Shown here: positions 1-8,628 of the stretch, one piece after another
Layout of the letters: the number at the start of each line of letters is the position of its first letter
Numbering within the stretch: position 1 is the first letter of the stretch
Assembly: GCA_017550285.1 (NCBI GenBank)
Contig: JAFZPP010000010.1
Span: forward strand, 1 to 64,000
Source: Oscillospiraceae bacterium
Lineage (GTDB): Bacteria > Bacillota > Clostridia > Oscillospirales > Ruminococcaceae
Length of the DNA: 64,000 nucleotides
Direction of reading: 5' to 3'
Notes under the pieces: model-generated
Told to the model about the DNA's origin: nothing
The model's input: the letters and a program-made list of their open reading frames with translations, nothing else
The model's database searches: none
Position numbers and translations under genes: made by a program

Positions 1-474
1 GAGCGTCCAGCAGTTCACGCCGACAACTGTGCCAGCTATCTCCCATTCAAGGAAATTCGTCATACCCTTGAAACTTGCCAGCGCTCCTTCTGCCGATTCC
101 ATAGTGTCATCTGCCATTGTGAGCAAGAGCACTGCTTTTTTGCCGCCGTGCAGCAGTGCATCATTGGCGTAAAAGCGGTCAATGACTGTTTTCAGCTGTG
201 CATTGATGTCATAGTAATAGATAGGGGATACGAGAACAACAGCGTCTGCTTCAAGCAGATGAGAATTCAGCTCAGTCATATCGTCCTTGAACACACAGAC
301 CTTAGCATCGCCGTGACATTTCTCGCAGGCAATGCAGGGATGAACATCCTTGAATGCGGCGTCAAAGCGAAAGATCTCGTGACCTGCTTCTTCAGCACCC
401 TTGATGAACTGTTCCGTCAGATAGGCTGTGGTCCCGTTCTTGTGCGCAGAACCTGTGATGATTGTTATTTTCAT
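1..474 (-). CDS. Flavodoxin-family NAD(P)H-dependent FMN reductase, 3' truncated
   Basis: The frame opens at an ATG (474) behind a strong AAGGAGG at 484-490 and runs to the window edge, so the C-terminus is missing (158 codons visible). The N-terminus begins with a beta strand and a GSAHKNGTT flavin-phosphate loop (about residues 8-16). A cysteine cluster follows (C47, C50, C53, C60), then a second loop (about residues 80-90) rich in Ser-Pro-Ile-Tyr-Tyr. This is the pattern of the NADPH-dependent FMN reductase / iron-sulfur flavoprotein family, which reduces small acceptors or quinones in the cytoplasm. Substrate is unknown. Base composition looks less GC-rich than the genes from rlmD onward, so it may have been acquired separately. 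Confidence 0.8.
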   Translation of the reverse strand, partial: MKITIITGSAHKNGTTAYLTEQFIKGAEEAGHEIFRFDAAFKDVHPCIACEKCHGDAKVCVFKDDMTELNSHLLEADAVVLVSPIYYYDINAQLKTVIDRFYANDALLHGGKKAVLLLTMADDTMESAEGALASFKGMTNFLEWEIAGTVVGVNCWTL

Positions 475-863
475 AGTGATTGACCTCCTTGGGTTTATGA
501 TGATGCAGTGATGTCGAGCTTGTCATTTTGATCTCGACCATTCGATTGAATAGTATTTATGAGTGATATAATTGATTGAGCGGTGAACAACCTTTCCCCA
601 CACTCAACGCTATTTTGCAATCACCCGAATCGCAATATTTGATAAGTCTGTTTTTCTGCGATTCTACGAACTTTTCACTCTCTGACAACATTTTGACGCA
701 CTACCAAAAGCCGATTATCATTTTGACGCACTAACCTCAGTGTGCAGAAATGTTGTCAGCCGTTTTTAGTGCGTAGATGTCTTTCCGAATACAGCCAAAA
801 CCATACCAGCGCCCTATGTGCAGTTTAACTGTATAGCCGAAAACCACCGTAAAATCGGGCTTT
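475..863. other. Low-GC intergenic gap with repeat cluster
   Basis: No convincing gene is present. The first part holds the ribosome site of the flavodoxin gene. From 682 to 780 there is a cluster of direct and inverted repeats, described separately, that looks like an insertion-sequence end. The gap is visibly more AT-rich than the coding DNA to its right. Confidence 0.6.
682..777. repeat. Direct and inverted repeats built on TTTTGACGCACTA
   Basis: CATTTTGACGCACTA occurs at 689-703 and again at 719-733, exactly 30 bp apart. Its core returns inverted as TAGTGCGT at 768-775. CTGACAACA at 682-690 returns inverted as TGTTGTCAG at 751-759. Multiple internal repeats near an end are typical of IS21-type elements, but no transposase is in the window, so this is at most a remnant or solitary end. 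Confidence 0.5.
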
Positions 864-2276
864 TCAGCTTTCATTCCTTGACATCAATACTACGCACTCA
901 ACGTGCCCTGTCCGCGGGAAGAAATCCGCAGGGCGCAGGACATCCAGCGCATATCCCCTGCCGCAGAGATATGCCGCATCACGGGCGGCAGTCGCCGGAT
1001 TGCATGAGATCATCACAATCCGCTTCGGCGACATGGTAAGACAGGCATCCAGCGTGACTGTATCGCAGCCCTTGCGCGGCGGGTCCAGCACGATGATATC
1101 CGGATGCGTGCCGTCGGCAGCAAATTTCGCCGTAATATCGCCGGCATCTCCTGCATAGAATTCCGCATTCGTGATACCGGCACGCTTTGCATTCTCCTTC
1201 GCATCCGCAACCGCCTGCGGCACGACCTCAACGCCGATCACCTGTCCGACGGCATCCGCCATGGAAAGACCGATTGCACCGGCGCCGCAGTATAAATCCA
1301 GCAGCAGTTCATTTTTCTGCGGCGCTGCAAGCCGCTTCGCCTCTGCAAAGAGCCGCTCCGCCTGCGCCGTATTGACCTGATAAAAGCTCTGCGGGCTCAG
1401 AGAGACCGGCACGCCGCAGAGTGTATCCGCGATTGTTTCGCTGCCGCAGAGACAGACTGTTTTCTTTCCGAGAATGACATTCGTCCGCTCCGGATTGACA
1501 TTCAGCATGACAGAGCGGATATCGGGGAACGTCCGCATCAGCTCACTGCCGAGCGCGGTAAACTGTGCCGTGAGCCGCGCCGACTGCCTTGCCGCAACAA
1601 AACAGACCATGATCTCGCCGCTGTGATATCCCTGCCGCAGATAGAGATGCCGCAATATCCCCTGCCCTGATTCCTCGTCATAGGGCGTAAGCTGTGCATA
1701 TTCCGGCTGCGAGAGCAATTCCTCGCAGATGCGCAGAATATCGCCGAATGCGCTGTGCTGCAAACAGCAGTCCGTAACCGGAATCAGGCGGTGCGAACGC
1801 GGCGCATAAAAGCCGAAGCAGGGCTTTCCCGTCTCCGGATGCACACCGCAGGGATACTGTGCCTTATTGCGGTAACCGGAAGGCTGCTCTGCGCCGTAAA
1901 CCGGCAGGAGCTCCTTCGGGGTCAGATGTCCGATGCGTGCAAAGGCATCGCTGACAATCTGCGCCTTGATGCGGCATTCCGCCTCGTAGGTGATATGCTG
2001 AAACACGCAGCCGCCGCACTTCGGATACACGCTGCACTGCGGCGCCGAACGGTCCGGCGAGGGCGTTCTGATCTGCTCAATGATGCCATATGCGAGATTC
2101 TTCTGCACCTTCACAATCCGCACATCCAGCTCGTCCTCCGGCGCTGCATGGGCAACAAATACTGCAAGACCGCAGAAGTGACCAACGCCCTGGCCTTCTG
2201 CGGTCATACCGGTAATATGCAGCGGAATGATCTGATTTTTGCGGAGCAGCGGTGCTTCCCTGTCGCCGCGGCTCAT
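864..2276 (-). CDS. rlmD: 23S rRNA (uracil-5)-methyltransferase RlmD/RumA family
   Basis: A class I SAM-dependent enzyme that methylates C5 of a uracil in 23S rRNA (U1939 in the E. coli RlmD model). An N-terminal TRAM domain (about 10-70) is followed by the iron-sulfur cysteine cluster (C81, C87, C90). The SAM-binding motif LDLYCGAGAIG, the DPPRKGC motif and the catalytic cysteine in SCNPAT (about residue 425) follow. Length (470 aa) fits the family. I chose the ATG at 2276: it overlaps the stop of the upstream zinc-ribbon gene as ATGA, suggesting translational coupling. A TTG at 2294 in the same frame is possible but less likely. The Firmicutes paralogue RlmCD (U747/U1939) is an alternative name. 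Confidence 0.9.
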   Translation of the reverse strand: MSRGDREAPLLRKNQIIPLHITGMTAEGQGVGHFCGLAVFVAHAAPEDELDVRIVKVQKNLAYGIIEQIRTPSPDRSAPQCSVYPKCGGCVFQHITYEAECRIKAQIVSDAFARIGHLTPKELLPVYGAEQPSGYRNKAQYPCGVHPETGKPCFGFYAPRSHRLIPVTDCCLQHSAFGDILRICEELLSQPEYAQLTPYDEESGQGILRHLYLRQGYHSGEIMVCFVAARQSARLTAQFTALGSELMRTFPDIRSVMLNVNPERTNVILGKKTVCLCGSETIADTLCGVPVSLSPQSFYQVNTAQAERLFAEAKRLAAPQKNELLLDLYCGAGAIGLSMADAVGQVIGVEVVPQAVADAKENAKRAGITNAEFYAGDAGDITAKFAADGTHPDIIVLDPPRKGCDTVTLDACLTMSPKRIVMISCNPATAARDAAYLCGRGYALDVLRPADFFPRTGHVECVVLMSRNES

Positions 2277-2626
2277 CTGAGCTGTGCGCCGCAACCCGGA
2301 CAGAATGCGTCCTGTGCGGAATTCAGCTTGCCGCAGGTCGGGCAGGTGACGGTGCCGCCGCGCTGCGCGCTCTGCTCCATGGCGAGCTGCTGCTGACGGA
2401 GCTCGGTGATCTTCTGGATCAGCATATTGATCTCATCCATGCTGGTGACGCCGTTGACGGCAGCCTCATATTCCGCTCTGCCGAGGCGGCGGTAGTAGTC
2501 ATTGAGCTGGGAGCGCAGCTTGCCGCGCTCGACAAAGCCTCTCGAGCCCTCCAGTACATCTGCTGTGCGCTGTGCAGCCGAATCAAAGACGGAGCGCAGT
2601 CCGTTCATCGTATCATCAAGTTTCAT
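2273..2626 (-). CDS. Zinc-ribbon domain protein, hypothetical
   Basis: A 117-aa soluble protein. The first 80 residues are helical and charged. The C-terminus is a zinc ribbon with CPTCGK and CPGCG knuckles about 15 residues apart, a common way to bind one Zn ion. AAAGGAG precedes the ATG. It lies between a small membrane protein and rlmD and its stop overlaps the rlmD start, so all three are probably co-transcribed. No specific function can be read from it. Confidence 0.75.
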   Translation of the reverse strand: MKLDDTMNGLRSVFDSAAQRTADVLEGSRGFVERGKLRSQLNDYYRRLGRAEYEAAVNGVTSMDEINMLIQKITELRQQQLAMEQSAQRGGTVTCPTCGKLNSAQDAFCPGCGAQLR

Positions 2627-2653
2627 TGCAGAAAATCTCCTTTCCGGTTTGGA

Positions 2654-3085
2654 TTACTGTTCAAACTTCCACGGGGTACCCTTGCGGTCATGCTTGTTGT
2701 CCGAACCCTCGGTCTTGCTCATCATCACGCCGAAGAGGATGATGTTGTAAAGCACGAGTACGCCGCAGATAATTGCGATGATCCAGAACGGTACATCGAG
2801 AATGATCATGACCGTAAATGCAATCAGCTGTGCAAGCGTCAGAAGCAGCATCACGCGCTTGACACCTTTCCAGACTATATAATCCTTCTCATATTTTGTG
2901 ATATGCGGGTTCATATAGTTCTGCGTCATTTTGTCCCATGTCTTCGCTTCACCCTTGAGCTTCAGCGCGGATTTTTTCGACTTGTTGCCGAGGAAAATTC
3001 CCCAGAGCATATCGCGGATAATCGCATAATTGATCAGTGTAATACCGACGGGCAGCATTGCGAGTAAAATAGAACGGGCATCCAT
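2654..3085 (-). CDS. Small integral membrane protein, unknown function
   Basis: A 143-aa protein with a hydrophobic N-terminal segment (about residues 5-32), a basic middle (about 35-75) and two close hydrophobic segments (about 78-98 and 100-120) before a charged tail. GGAGG precedes the ATG. No catalytic motif is visible. It is 27 bp upstream of the zinc-ribbon gene and likely in the same operon. Confidence 0.65.
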   Translation of the reverse strand: MDARSILLAMLPVGITLINYAIIRDMLWGIFLGNKSKKSALKLKGEAKTWDKMTQNYMNPHITKYEKDYIVWKGVKRVMLLLTLAQLIAFTVMIILDVPFWIIAIICGVLVLYNIILFGVMMSKTEGSDNKHDRKGTPWKFEQ

Positions 3086-3145
3086 GGTTTATAAACCTCC
3101 AAAAATGATTTTTAATGTTTTCCGCAGACCGAGCGGAGAAAGAGC

Positions 3146-4582
3146 TTATGTTTTTCTTCTGAGAATCTTGTTTACCGTTGCGAGCAGCGGCTTGAAATTG
3201 AAGACGGCGAGCACCAGCAGACCGGCTGCCAGCGCAAACGGCACATACACGCGCAGATGTGCATAATCGGCACGCGCCGGATCCGTATGATGCACCGCAC
3301 TGCACATAAACAGCAGCACGAGCATATTCCCTGCCGTCCGCACATGTGATACACGGAACGGAATATAGCGCCGCGCATCGACAATACGAATCAGATAGCA
3401 GACGAAATAGCTTGCGAATGTCGCTATGATCGCGCCCTGCACCGCAAGCCGCGGAATCAGCAGCGCATTGAGCACCAGATTCACGACCGTTGCCGCGAGA
3501 CTCGTCCAGAAGCTGTTCCGCGTATGCTTGGTGACGGTATAGATGCTGGAAAAGAACTGGTTGCAGCTCAGCATCAGCACGGCAAGCACCAGAACCGGCG
3601 TATAGAGATACGCATGCGCATTGGCTGGTTCCGTGCTGGTATCAATCAGGAAGCGCGAGAGCAGCTGATCGAAGGCGATGATGCCGCCCGCGCCGATTGC
3701 CAGCATTGCCTGATAGGCGTCATAGACCTGCTCATAGAATTTCGACTTGGCATCGGAATCATTCTCGGTGATCGCGCTCATGTTCCATGCCTGATAGAAG
3801 ATCGTCGAGACCATTGCAAGCAGATTCGGGATTTTGGTCGCTGCACCGTAGACACCGGCTTCGGTCGCACTGACGATATTCTTGACAAAAATACGGTCAG
3901 CGAAACCGGTAATCAGCCAAAGCTCCGCAGTCGGAATCAGCGGCAGCGAGAAGCGCAGCATCGTTCCGAGCAGGTCTTTGTCGATATATTTCGGGCTGAA
4001 AAATCTGCCGTGCCTTGCGATGCACCAGACACCGATGCCGGAGACCGTATCGGCGATCATGCTCGAGAGCAGAAAGCCCGTAATGCCGAGCTGTAGCTTT
4101 GCAATCAGGAAGACATTGGAGATGCAGAATACCAGCGTACAGAAGATGCCGTCCAGCGCAAACAGCTTCACCATACCGCGCGCTCTTGCAAACTGCGTCG
4201 AAAGCTGCCGGAAGCAGGAGCAGAGCACAAAACCGACCAGCAGCAGCACATGCGGCCGGATGTCGGCATACAGCAGCAGCAGCGGCGAAAGCACCAGAAA
4301 TCCGATACTGCCCGTCATCAGCGTCACGGCTGCATTGGAGAATACGGATTTCTGATCGTAATTCTTATCCAGTCCGTAGCGGATGACTGCATCGGCAATC
4401 GACATACTGATAATCGGAATCAGCATGTTTGCGCACATTTCAAGGATTTCCTTCGTATTGTAAAACGCGCCGTCAAAATACCTTGTATACAGTTTCGTCA
4501 GCAGAACCGAAAGAATTTTTGAGCCGAAGCTGCCGATTGCAAAGACAACCGTATTCAGCGCCAGCGTTTTATATTTGTTCAT
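3146..4582 (-). CDS. Polysaccharide/oligosaccharide flippase (MOP superfamily, Wzx/MATE-like)
   Basis: A 478-aa polytopic membrane protein with roughly 12-14 hydrophobic segments spread over its length, starting with a short cytoplasmic tail and a first helix at about residues 7-27. The layout matches the polysaccharide biosynthesis/Wzx branch of the MOP exporters, which flip lipid-linked oligosaccharides to the outer face of the membrane. No glycosyltransferase genes lie beside it, so the substrate cannot be inferred. It has its own near-consensus promoter (4628-4656) facing away from the RR-HK-htrA operon, and AAAGGA ahead of the ATG. Confidence 0.8.
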   Translation of the reverse strand: MNKYKTLALNTVVFAIGSFGSKILSVLLTKLYTRYFDGAFYNTKEILEMCANMLIPIISMSIADAVIRYGLDKNYDQKSVFSNAAVTLMTGSIGFLVLSPLLLLYADIRPHVLLLVGFVLCSCFRQLSTQFARARGMVKLFALDGIFCTLVFCISNVFLIAKLQLGITGFLLSSMIADTVSGIGVWCIARHGRFFSPKYIDKDLLGTMLRFSLPLIPTAELWLITGFADRIFVKNIVSATEAGVYGAATKIPNLLAMVSTIFYQAWNMSAITENDSDAKSKFYEQVYDAYQAMLAIGAGGIIAFDQLLSRFLIDTSTEPANAHAYLYTPVLVLAVLMLSCNQFFSSIYTVTKHTRNSFWTSLAATVVNLVLNALLIPRLAVQGAIIATFASYFVCYLIRIVDARRYIPFRVSHVRTAGNMLVLLFMCSAVHHTDPARADYAHLRVYVPFALAAGLLVLAVFNFKPLLATVNKILRRKT

Positions 4583-4627
4583 TGGGAATTTCCTTTTTGA
4601 GATTTACCTTTCAGGATATACGAATCT

Positions 4628-4656
4628 ATTATAGCAGAATTTTCGCAGTTCGTCAA
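4628..4656 (-). promoter_or_regulatory. Sigma-A-type promoter of the flippase gene
   Basis: On the minus strand TTGACG (4656-4651) is followed after 17 bp by TATAAT (4633-4628). The ATG of the flippase is about 45 nt downstream of the -10. Confidence 0.75.
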
Positions 4657-4732
4657 CCGTTTTTTTCCGTCGGCGGGAATCCTCCATCTGTTCATCAGAA
4701 TTTCATTTTTTGTTCACAGCTTATTCATATCA

Positions 4733-4762
4733 TTGAACCGGAAATATAGTATACTTTATATT
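4733..4762 (+). promoter_or_regulatory. Possible promoter of the RR-HK-htrA operon
   Basis: TTGAAC (4733-4738), 18 bp, TATATT (4757-4762). The spacer is AT-rich and contains TATAGTATAC, so the exact -10 is uncertain. It points at the response regulator 44 bp away. Confidence 0.4.
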
Positions 4763-4805
4763 GTATAACTATACATATTTACACCGCACAAGGAGGATAT
4801 TCAAC

Positions 4806-5534
4806 ATGGCTATGGAAAAAATCCTGATTGTTGACGATGAACCGAATATCTGCGAAGTTCTGCGCACAATTCTGGTAAAGGAAGGCTATACGGCAATCAC
4901 CGCAACCGACGGCGAGGAGGCGCTTGCAAAGTTTGCATCCATACATCCGGATCTTGTGCTGCTCGACGTCATGATGCCCGGCATGAACGGCTATACCGTC
5001 ATGCGCGAGATCCAGAAGCGCTCGAATGTGCCGGTCATTCTCGTAACGGCAAAATCCGAGCCGAATGATGAAGCACTCGGACTGGACCTCGGCGCCGAGG
5101 ATTACATCACCAAGCCGATCGACAAGACCAAGCTGCTCGCCCGCATCCGCGCACGGACGCGCAAGAACGGACAGCCCGCACCGGAGCAGAGCCAGCGCCG
5201 CGGCAGAGTCGATTACGATAAGCTGACCGTCGATATGGACGGCTATGTGCTGCGCGTCAACGGCAAGGTCATCGAGACACCGCCGAAGGAGCTCGAGCTG
5301 CTCTACTGCCTCGCCTCCAATCCGAACCATGTCTATACCAGAGACCAGCTCCTCGATGAGGTCTGGGGCTTTGAATATTACGGCGACTCGCGCACGATTG
5401 ACGTACATATCAAGCGTCTGCGCGAAAAGCTCGAGGGCGTCTCCGATAAATGGGGACTGCGCACAGTCTGGGGCGTCGGCTATAAATTCGCCGTGCCGGA
5501 TGAATCCAAAGCCGCACCGGATGCCGCGGAGTAA
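4806..5534 (+). CDS. OmpR/PhoB-type response regulator
   Basis: A 242-aa two-component regulator. The receiver domain (residues 4-118) has the acidic pair D10/D11, phospho-acceptor D54 in LLDVMMPG, T81 and K103. A winged-helix DNA-binding domain (about 135-232) follows, ending with the conserved WGVGYKF. I start at the ATG at 4806, 7 nt after AGGAGGAT, rather than an upstream in-frame codon that lacks a ribosome site. The kinase starts 3 bp after its stop and an HtrA protease follows. This order resembles CssRS-type envelope stress systems that control HtrA, so regulation of the protease is a reasonable inference. Confidence 0.9.
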   Translation: MAMEKILIVDDEPNICEVLRTILVKEGYTAITATDGEEALAKFASIHPDLVLLDVMMPGMNGYTVMREIQKRSNVPVILVTAKSEPNDEALGLDLGAEDYITKPIDKTKLLARIRARTRKNGQPAPEQSQRRGRVDYDKLTVDMDGYVLRVNGKVIETPPKELELLYCLASNPNHVYTRDQLLDEVWGFEYYGDSRTIDVHIKRLREKLEGVSDKWGLRTVWGVGYKFAVPDESKAAPDAAE

Positions 5535-5537
5535 CCG

Positions 5538-6938
5538 ATGCTGAACAGTGTTTACAGCCGCATTTTCTATCTCTGTACGATCATGCTGATGTTCGCCTGC
5601 GCACTGACAGGTCTGATCGTCGTGATCTACGGAAATCATATGCATGAGCAGGAAGCCTATGACCATTTCAACAGCACGGCGCGCATCATGCTCTCCAGAA
5701 TCCGCTCTGATTATGAGGAGCTGGATCCGGAAGCACTCCGCGCAGGCATGCAGCTCTATACACTCAATGAAAATGTGGACTGCTATATATTTGATTCGGA
5801 CGGAAAATGCCTTGTCCGCTCCGATTACAAGGATCCGGCGGATATGCAGCTCAGCGCACTCCTGCAAATGGAGGCACAGCGCGAGCCCTACTGCCAGATC
5901 GGCGCACCTGCCGGAAACTTTACCGAATCGACGGCGACCTATGTCGAACAGTTTGAACTGGATCAGTCTGTCTACTATCTGATGCTGCTCTTTCCGGCGG
6001 CATATGTCGATGCATATTATTCCAAGCTGATGATCGTTCTGGTCGTTGCCGTACTCGTGACGGGACTGCTCGGCGCACTGCTCTTCTATTTCAATACGAA
6101 GCAGGCGCTCAATCCCGTGCTACAGATCACACGGCAGGCGGAGAACTACGCCAAGGGTGATTTTTCTGCAAGACTTGAGCAGACCGGCGATCCGGAAATG
6201 GACCGGCTGATCATCACCATGAACCGCATGGCGGATTTCATTGACAAAAACGAGCGCAGCCGCAGACGCTTTGTCTCGGATGTCTCGCATGAAATGAAAA
6301 CCCCGATGACAACCATCGGCGGCTTTGTGGACGGTATCCTCGACGGTACGATCCCGCCGGAACAGGAAAAGCAGTATCTCCGGACGGTTTCGGCAGAGGT
6401 ACAGCGGCTTTCGCGGCTTGTCCACTCCATGCTGAGCATCTCGCGCTTTGAGGAGGGCACCTATGCGCCCGATTTCGAGCGGCTCGATATCACGAATCTG
6501 CTGATTACGACGCTGCTGCTCTTTGAGCAGAAGGTCGAGCGGAAGGAACTGCATGTCGAGGGGCTGGATGTCTGTCCGCGCACATTCGCCGAGGTAGACC
6601 GCGACCTGATCCAACAGGTATTCTACAATCTGACCGAAAACGCAATCAAATTCGTCAACCGCGGCGGCACGCTGTTCCTCGCAGTCGATTCTGACGAAAC
6701 GCAGGCGCATGTCCATATCCGGAATTCCGGTGAGGGTCTGACCGAGGAAGAGATTTCGCATGTCTTTGAGCGTTTCTATAAGACCGATGAATCGCGCGGC
6801 AAGGATACGACCGGCGTCGGGCTGGGACTTTCGATTGTCAGCCGTATCATGCTGCTCCATAAGGGCACGGTCACGGTCAAGAGCGTCAAGGGTGAATATA
6901 CCGAGTTCATTGTCAGTATGCCGCTGACACAATCCTGA
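5538..6938 (+). CDS. Membrane sensor histidine kinase
   Basis: A 466-aa HisKA-type kinase. TM1 (about 10-32) and TM2 (about 163-186) enclose an extracytoplasmic sensor domain of about 130 residues. A HAMP domain (about 187-240), the dimerisation/phospho-acceptor helix with H251 in VSHEMKTP, and an ATPase domain follow. The ATPase has an N-box (NAIKF), G-boxes (GVGLGLS) and an F-box (FERFYK). It begins 3 bp after the response regulator stop and ends 22 bp before htrA, so all three are probably one transcript. The signal is unknown; misfolded exported protein is an inference from the neighbour. Confidence 0.9.
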   Translation: MLNSVYSRIFYLCTIMLMFACALTGLIVVIYGNHMHEQEAYDHFNSTARIMLSRIRSDYEELDPEALRAGMQLYTLNENVDCYIFDSDGKCLVRSDYKDPADMQLSALLQMEAQREPYCQIGAPAGNFTESTATYVEQFELDQSVYYLMLLFPAAYVDAYYSKLMIVLVVAVLVTGLLGALLFYFNTKQALNPVLQITRQAENYAKGDFSARLEQTGDPEMDRLIITMNRMADFIDKNERSRRRFVSDVSHEMKTPMTTIGGFVDGILDGTIPPEQEKQYLRTVSAEVQRLSRLVHSMLSISRFEEGTYAPDFERLDITNLLITTLLLFEQKVERKELHVEGLDVCPRTFAEVDRDLIQQVFYNLTENAIKFVNRGGTLFLAVDSDETQAHVHIRNSGEGLTEEEISHVFERFYKTDESRGKDTTGVGLGLSIVSRIMLLHKGTVTVKSVKGEYTEFIVSMPLTQS

Positions 6939-6960
6939 TGATACAAAGGAGACCGTTTCT

Positions 6961-8526
6961 ATGACGGATGAAGAACTGAGCAGACTGCTCGGCGAGGATT
7001 TCCGCACGCGGAGGCAGGAGGAAAAAGCCGCCGCGCAGCATTCTCAGCCGCAGGAAGCCGCAGACGATGCCGAACCGGATGTGCCGGAACAGGAGACCGC
7101 TTCGGATATCCCGTCCACTGCCGAAACACCGGAAGCATCTGATATCCCTGCCGTTGAACCGGCTGCGCCGTCTGCCGAAAAACCGTTTTCTGCCGATATC
7201 GGCGATCTGTTCGATACACCGCGCCCGATTCCGGAACAGTACAGAGAACCTGCCGCGCCGGAGCCGGAAGCAGAACCGCTGCCGTATGCAGAACCGCTGC
7301 CGTTCAGCGATGAACCGTTTGCCGCATCGGCTGCGGAGCCGGTCAAGCCGCAGAAGCATACGGCGCTTGCCGTCCTGCTGACACTGTTCTGCATTCTGAT
7401 GCTCGCAGCAGCAATCTTCTGCATTATCTGGGATGTCAGCCGCGGCACAACCGCAGGCGGCAAATACCGCGCCGGCGATATTGTACAGGTGTCGCTTGTG
7501 CAGCATGAGAAGCCCGAGATTGACAATACACTTGCCGATGCAGACGGCGTCTATTCGATTGAAGGCGTCGCAAAAGCCGTCATGCCGAGCATCGTGCAAA
7601 TTTATACCTACTCGGACAGCAAGGCTGTCGGCAGCGGCTCCGGCATCATTCTGACCACGGACGGCTATATCGCAACGAATGCGCATGTCGTCAAAGATAC
7701 CGATCACTATTCCGTCAAGCTCTTTGACGAGGCGAACAGTGAAACGCCCTATGACGCCGTGCTGGTCGGACATGATACGAAAACCGATCTTGCGGTACTG
7801 AAAATCTCCGCAAACGGTCTGACCCCCGCACAGCTCGGCAACTCCGATCAGGTACAGCTTGGCGAGACGGTCTGTGCACTGGGCAATCCCGCAGGTCTGA
7901 GCGGTTCGATTTCTATGGGCATCATTTCCGGCATGAACCGCAAGGTGCGTGCAAAATCCACGAATTTTGAAATGGACTGCTTCCAGACCGATGCAGCAAT
8001 CAGCCCCGGAAATTCCGGCGGCGCGCTGGTCAATCTCTGCGGGCAGGTCATCGGCATCACCTCCTCCAAATACGGCAGCAGCACGATTTTCGACGGCAGC
8101 TATGAGGGTCTCGGCTTTGCAATTACGATCAACGAGGCGCTCCCGATCATTCAGGAACTCATGGAGCAGGGCTATGTCGGCGGCAGAGTCCGCATCGGCA
8201 TCCAGTTCCTCGAAAACGAAAATGCCCACGAAGATGCAGCCGCGCACGGTCAGACGCTACCGAAGGCACTGGACGGAATCGGCGTCAAGGTCGTCAAGCT
8301 CGCAGAGGATTCCGATCTGCGCAATACGATCCTGAAAGAGGGCGACTGGATTCTCTCGATGAACGGCAAGGAGGTCTCGGATTACGATTCGATCAATGCA
8401 GCGATTGCAGGAATGAGCGCCGGTGATTCGGTGCACTGCCGCTGCGCGAGCATTCAGGAAAACGGTACCCTCAAAACCTATGAGATCGACTTCCGTCTGC
8501 TTGAGGACAAATCCGGCGAATACTGA
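6961..8526 (+). CDS. Membrane-anchored HtrA/DegP-like serine protease with PDZ domain
   Basis: A 521-aa S1C protease. Residues 1-132 are a Glu/Pro/Ala-rich, probably disordered cytoplasmic extension. A single TM (about 134-157) anchors the enzyme with the catalytic part outside. The triad is H242 (TNAHVV), D276 (KTDLAVL) and S352 (PGNSGGAL). A PDZ domain occupies about 395-515. HtrA proteases degrade or refold damaged exported proteins. AAAGGAG precedes the ATG. It closes the operon with the two-component pair, and a strong hairpin terminator follows 60 bp later. The long acidic N-terminal tail is unusual in size. Confidence 0.9.
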   Translation: MTDEELSRLLGEDFRTRRQEEKAAAQHSQPQEAADDAEPDVPEQETASDIPSTAETPEASDIPAVEPAAPSAEKPFSADIGDLFDTPRPIPEQYREPAAPEPEAEPLPYAEPLPFSDEPFAASAAEPVKPQKHTALAVLLTLFCILMLAAAIFCIIWDVSRGTTAGGKYRAGDIVQVSLVQHEKPEIDNTLADADGVYSIEGVAKAVMPSIVQIYTYSDSKAVGSGSGIILTTDGYIATNAHVVKDTDHYSVKLFDEANSETPYDAVLVGHDTKTDLAVLKISANGLTPAQLGNSDQVQLGETVCALGNPAGLSGSISMGIISGMNRKVRAKSTNFEMDCFQTDAAISPGNSGGALVNLCGQVIGITSSKYGSSTIFDGSYEGLGFAITINEALPIIQELMEQGYVGGRVRIGIQFLENENAHEDAAAHGQTLPKALDGIGVKVVKLAEDSDLRNTILKEGDWILSMNGKEVSDYDSINAAIAGMSAGDSVHCRCASIQENGTLKTYEIDFRLLEDKSGEY

Positions 8527-8586
8527 TCATCAGCAGACAGCGCCAGCCGATATACAGGCATTCTCACAAGTTATATCTTCAAAAAC

Positions 8587-8624
8587 AGCGCCCGTGCAGA
8601 ACGAAAATCCTGCACGGGCGCTTT
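8587..8624 (+). terminator. Rho-independent terminator, probably bidirectional
   Basis: A 12-bp perfect GC-rich stem (8587-8598 with 8609-8620) is followed by TTTTCT on the plus strand and by TGTTTTT on the minus strand. It sits between the converging htrA and lipoprotein genes and can serve both. Confidence 0.85.
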
Positions 8625-8628
8625 TCTG

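Noticed and set aside
148..483. Plus-strand frame at the left edge
   Set aside because: It runs opposite a clear flavodoxin-family gene that has a strong ribosome site and a flavin loop.
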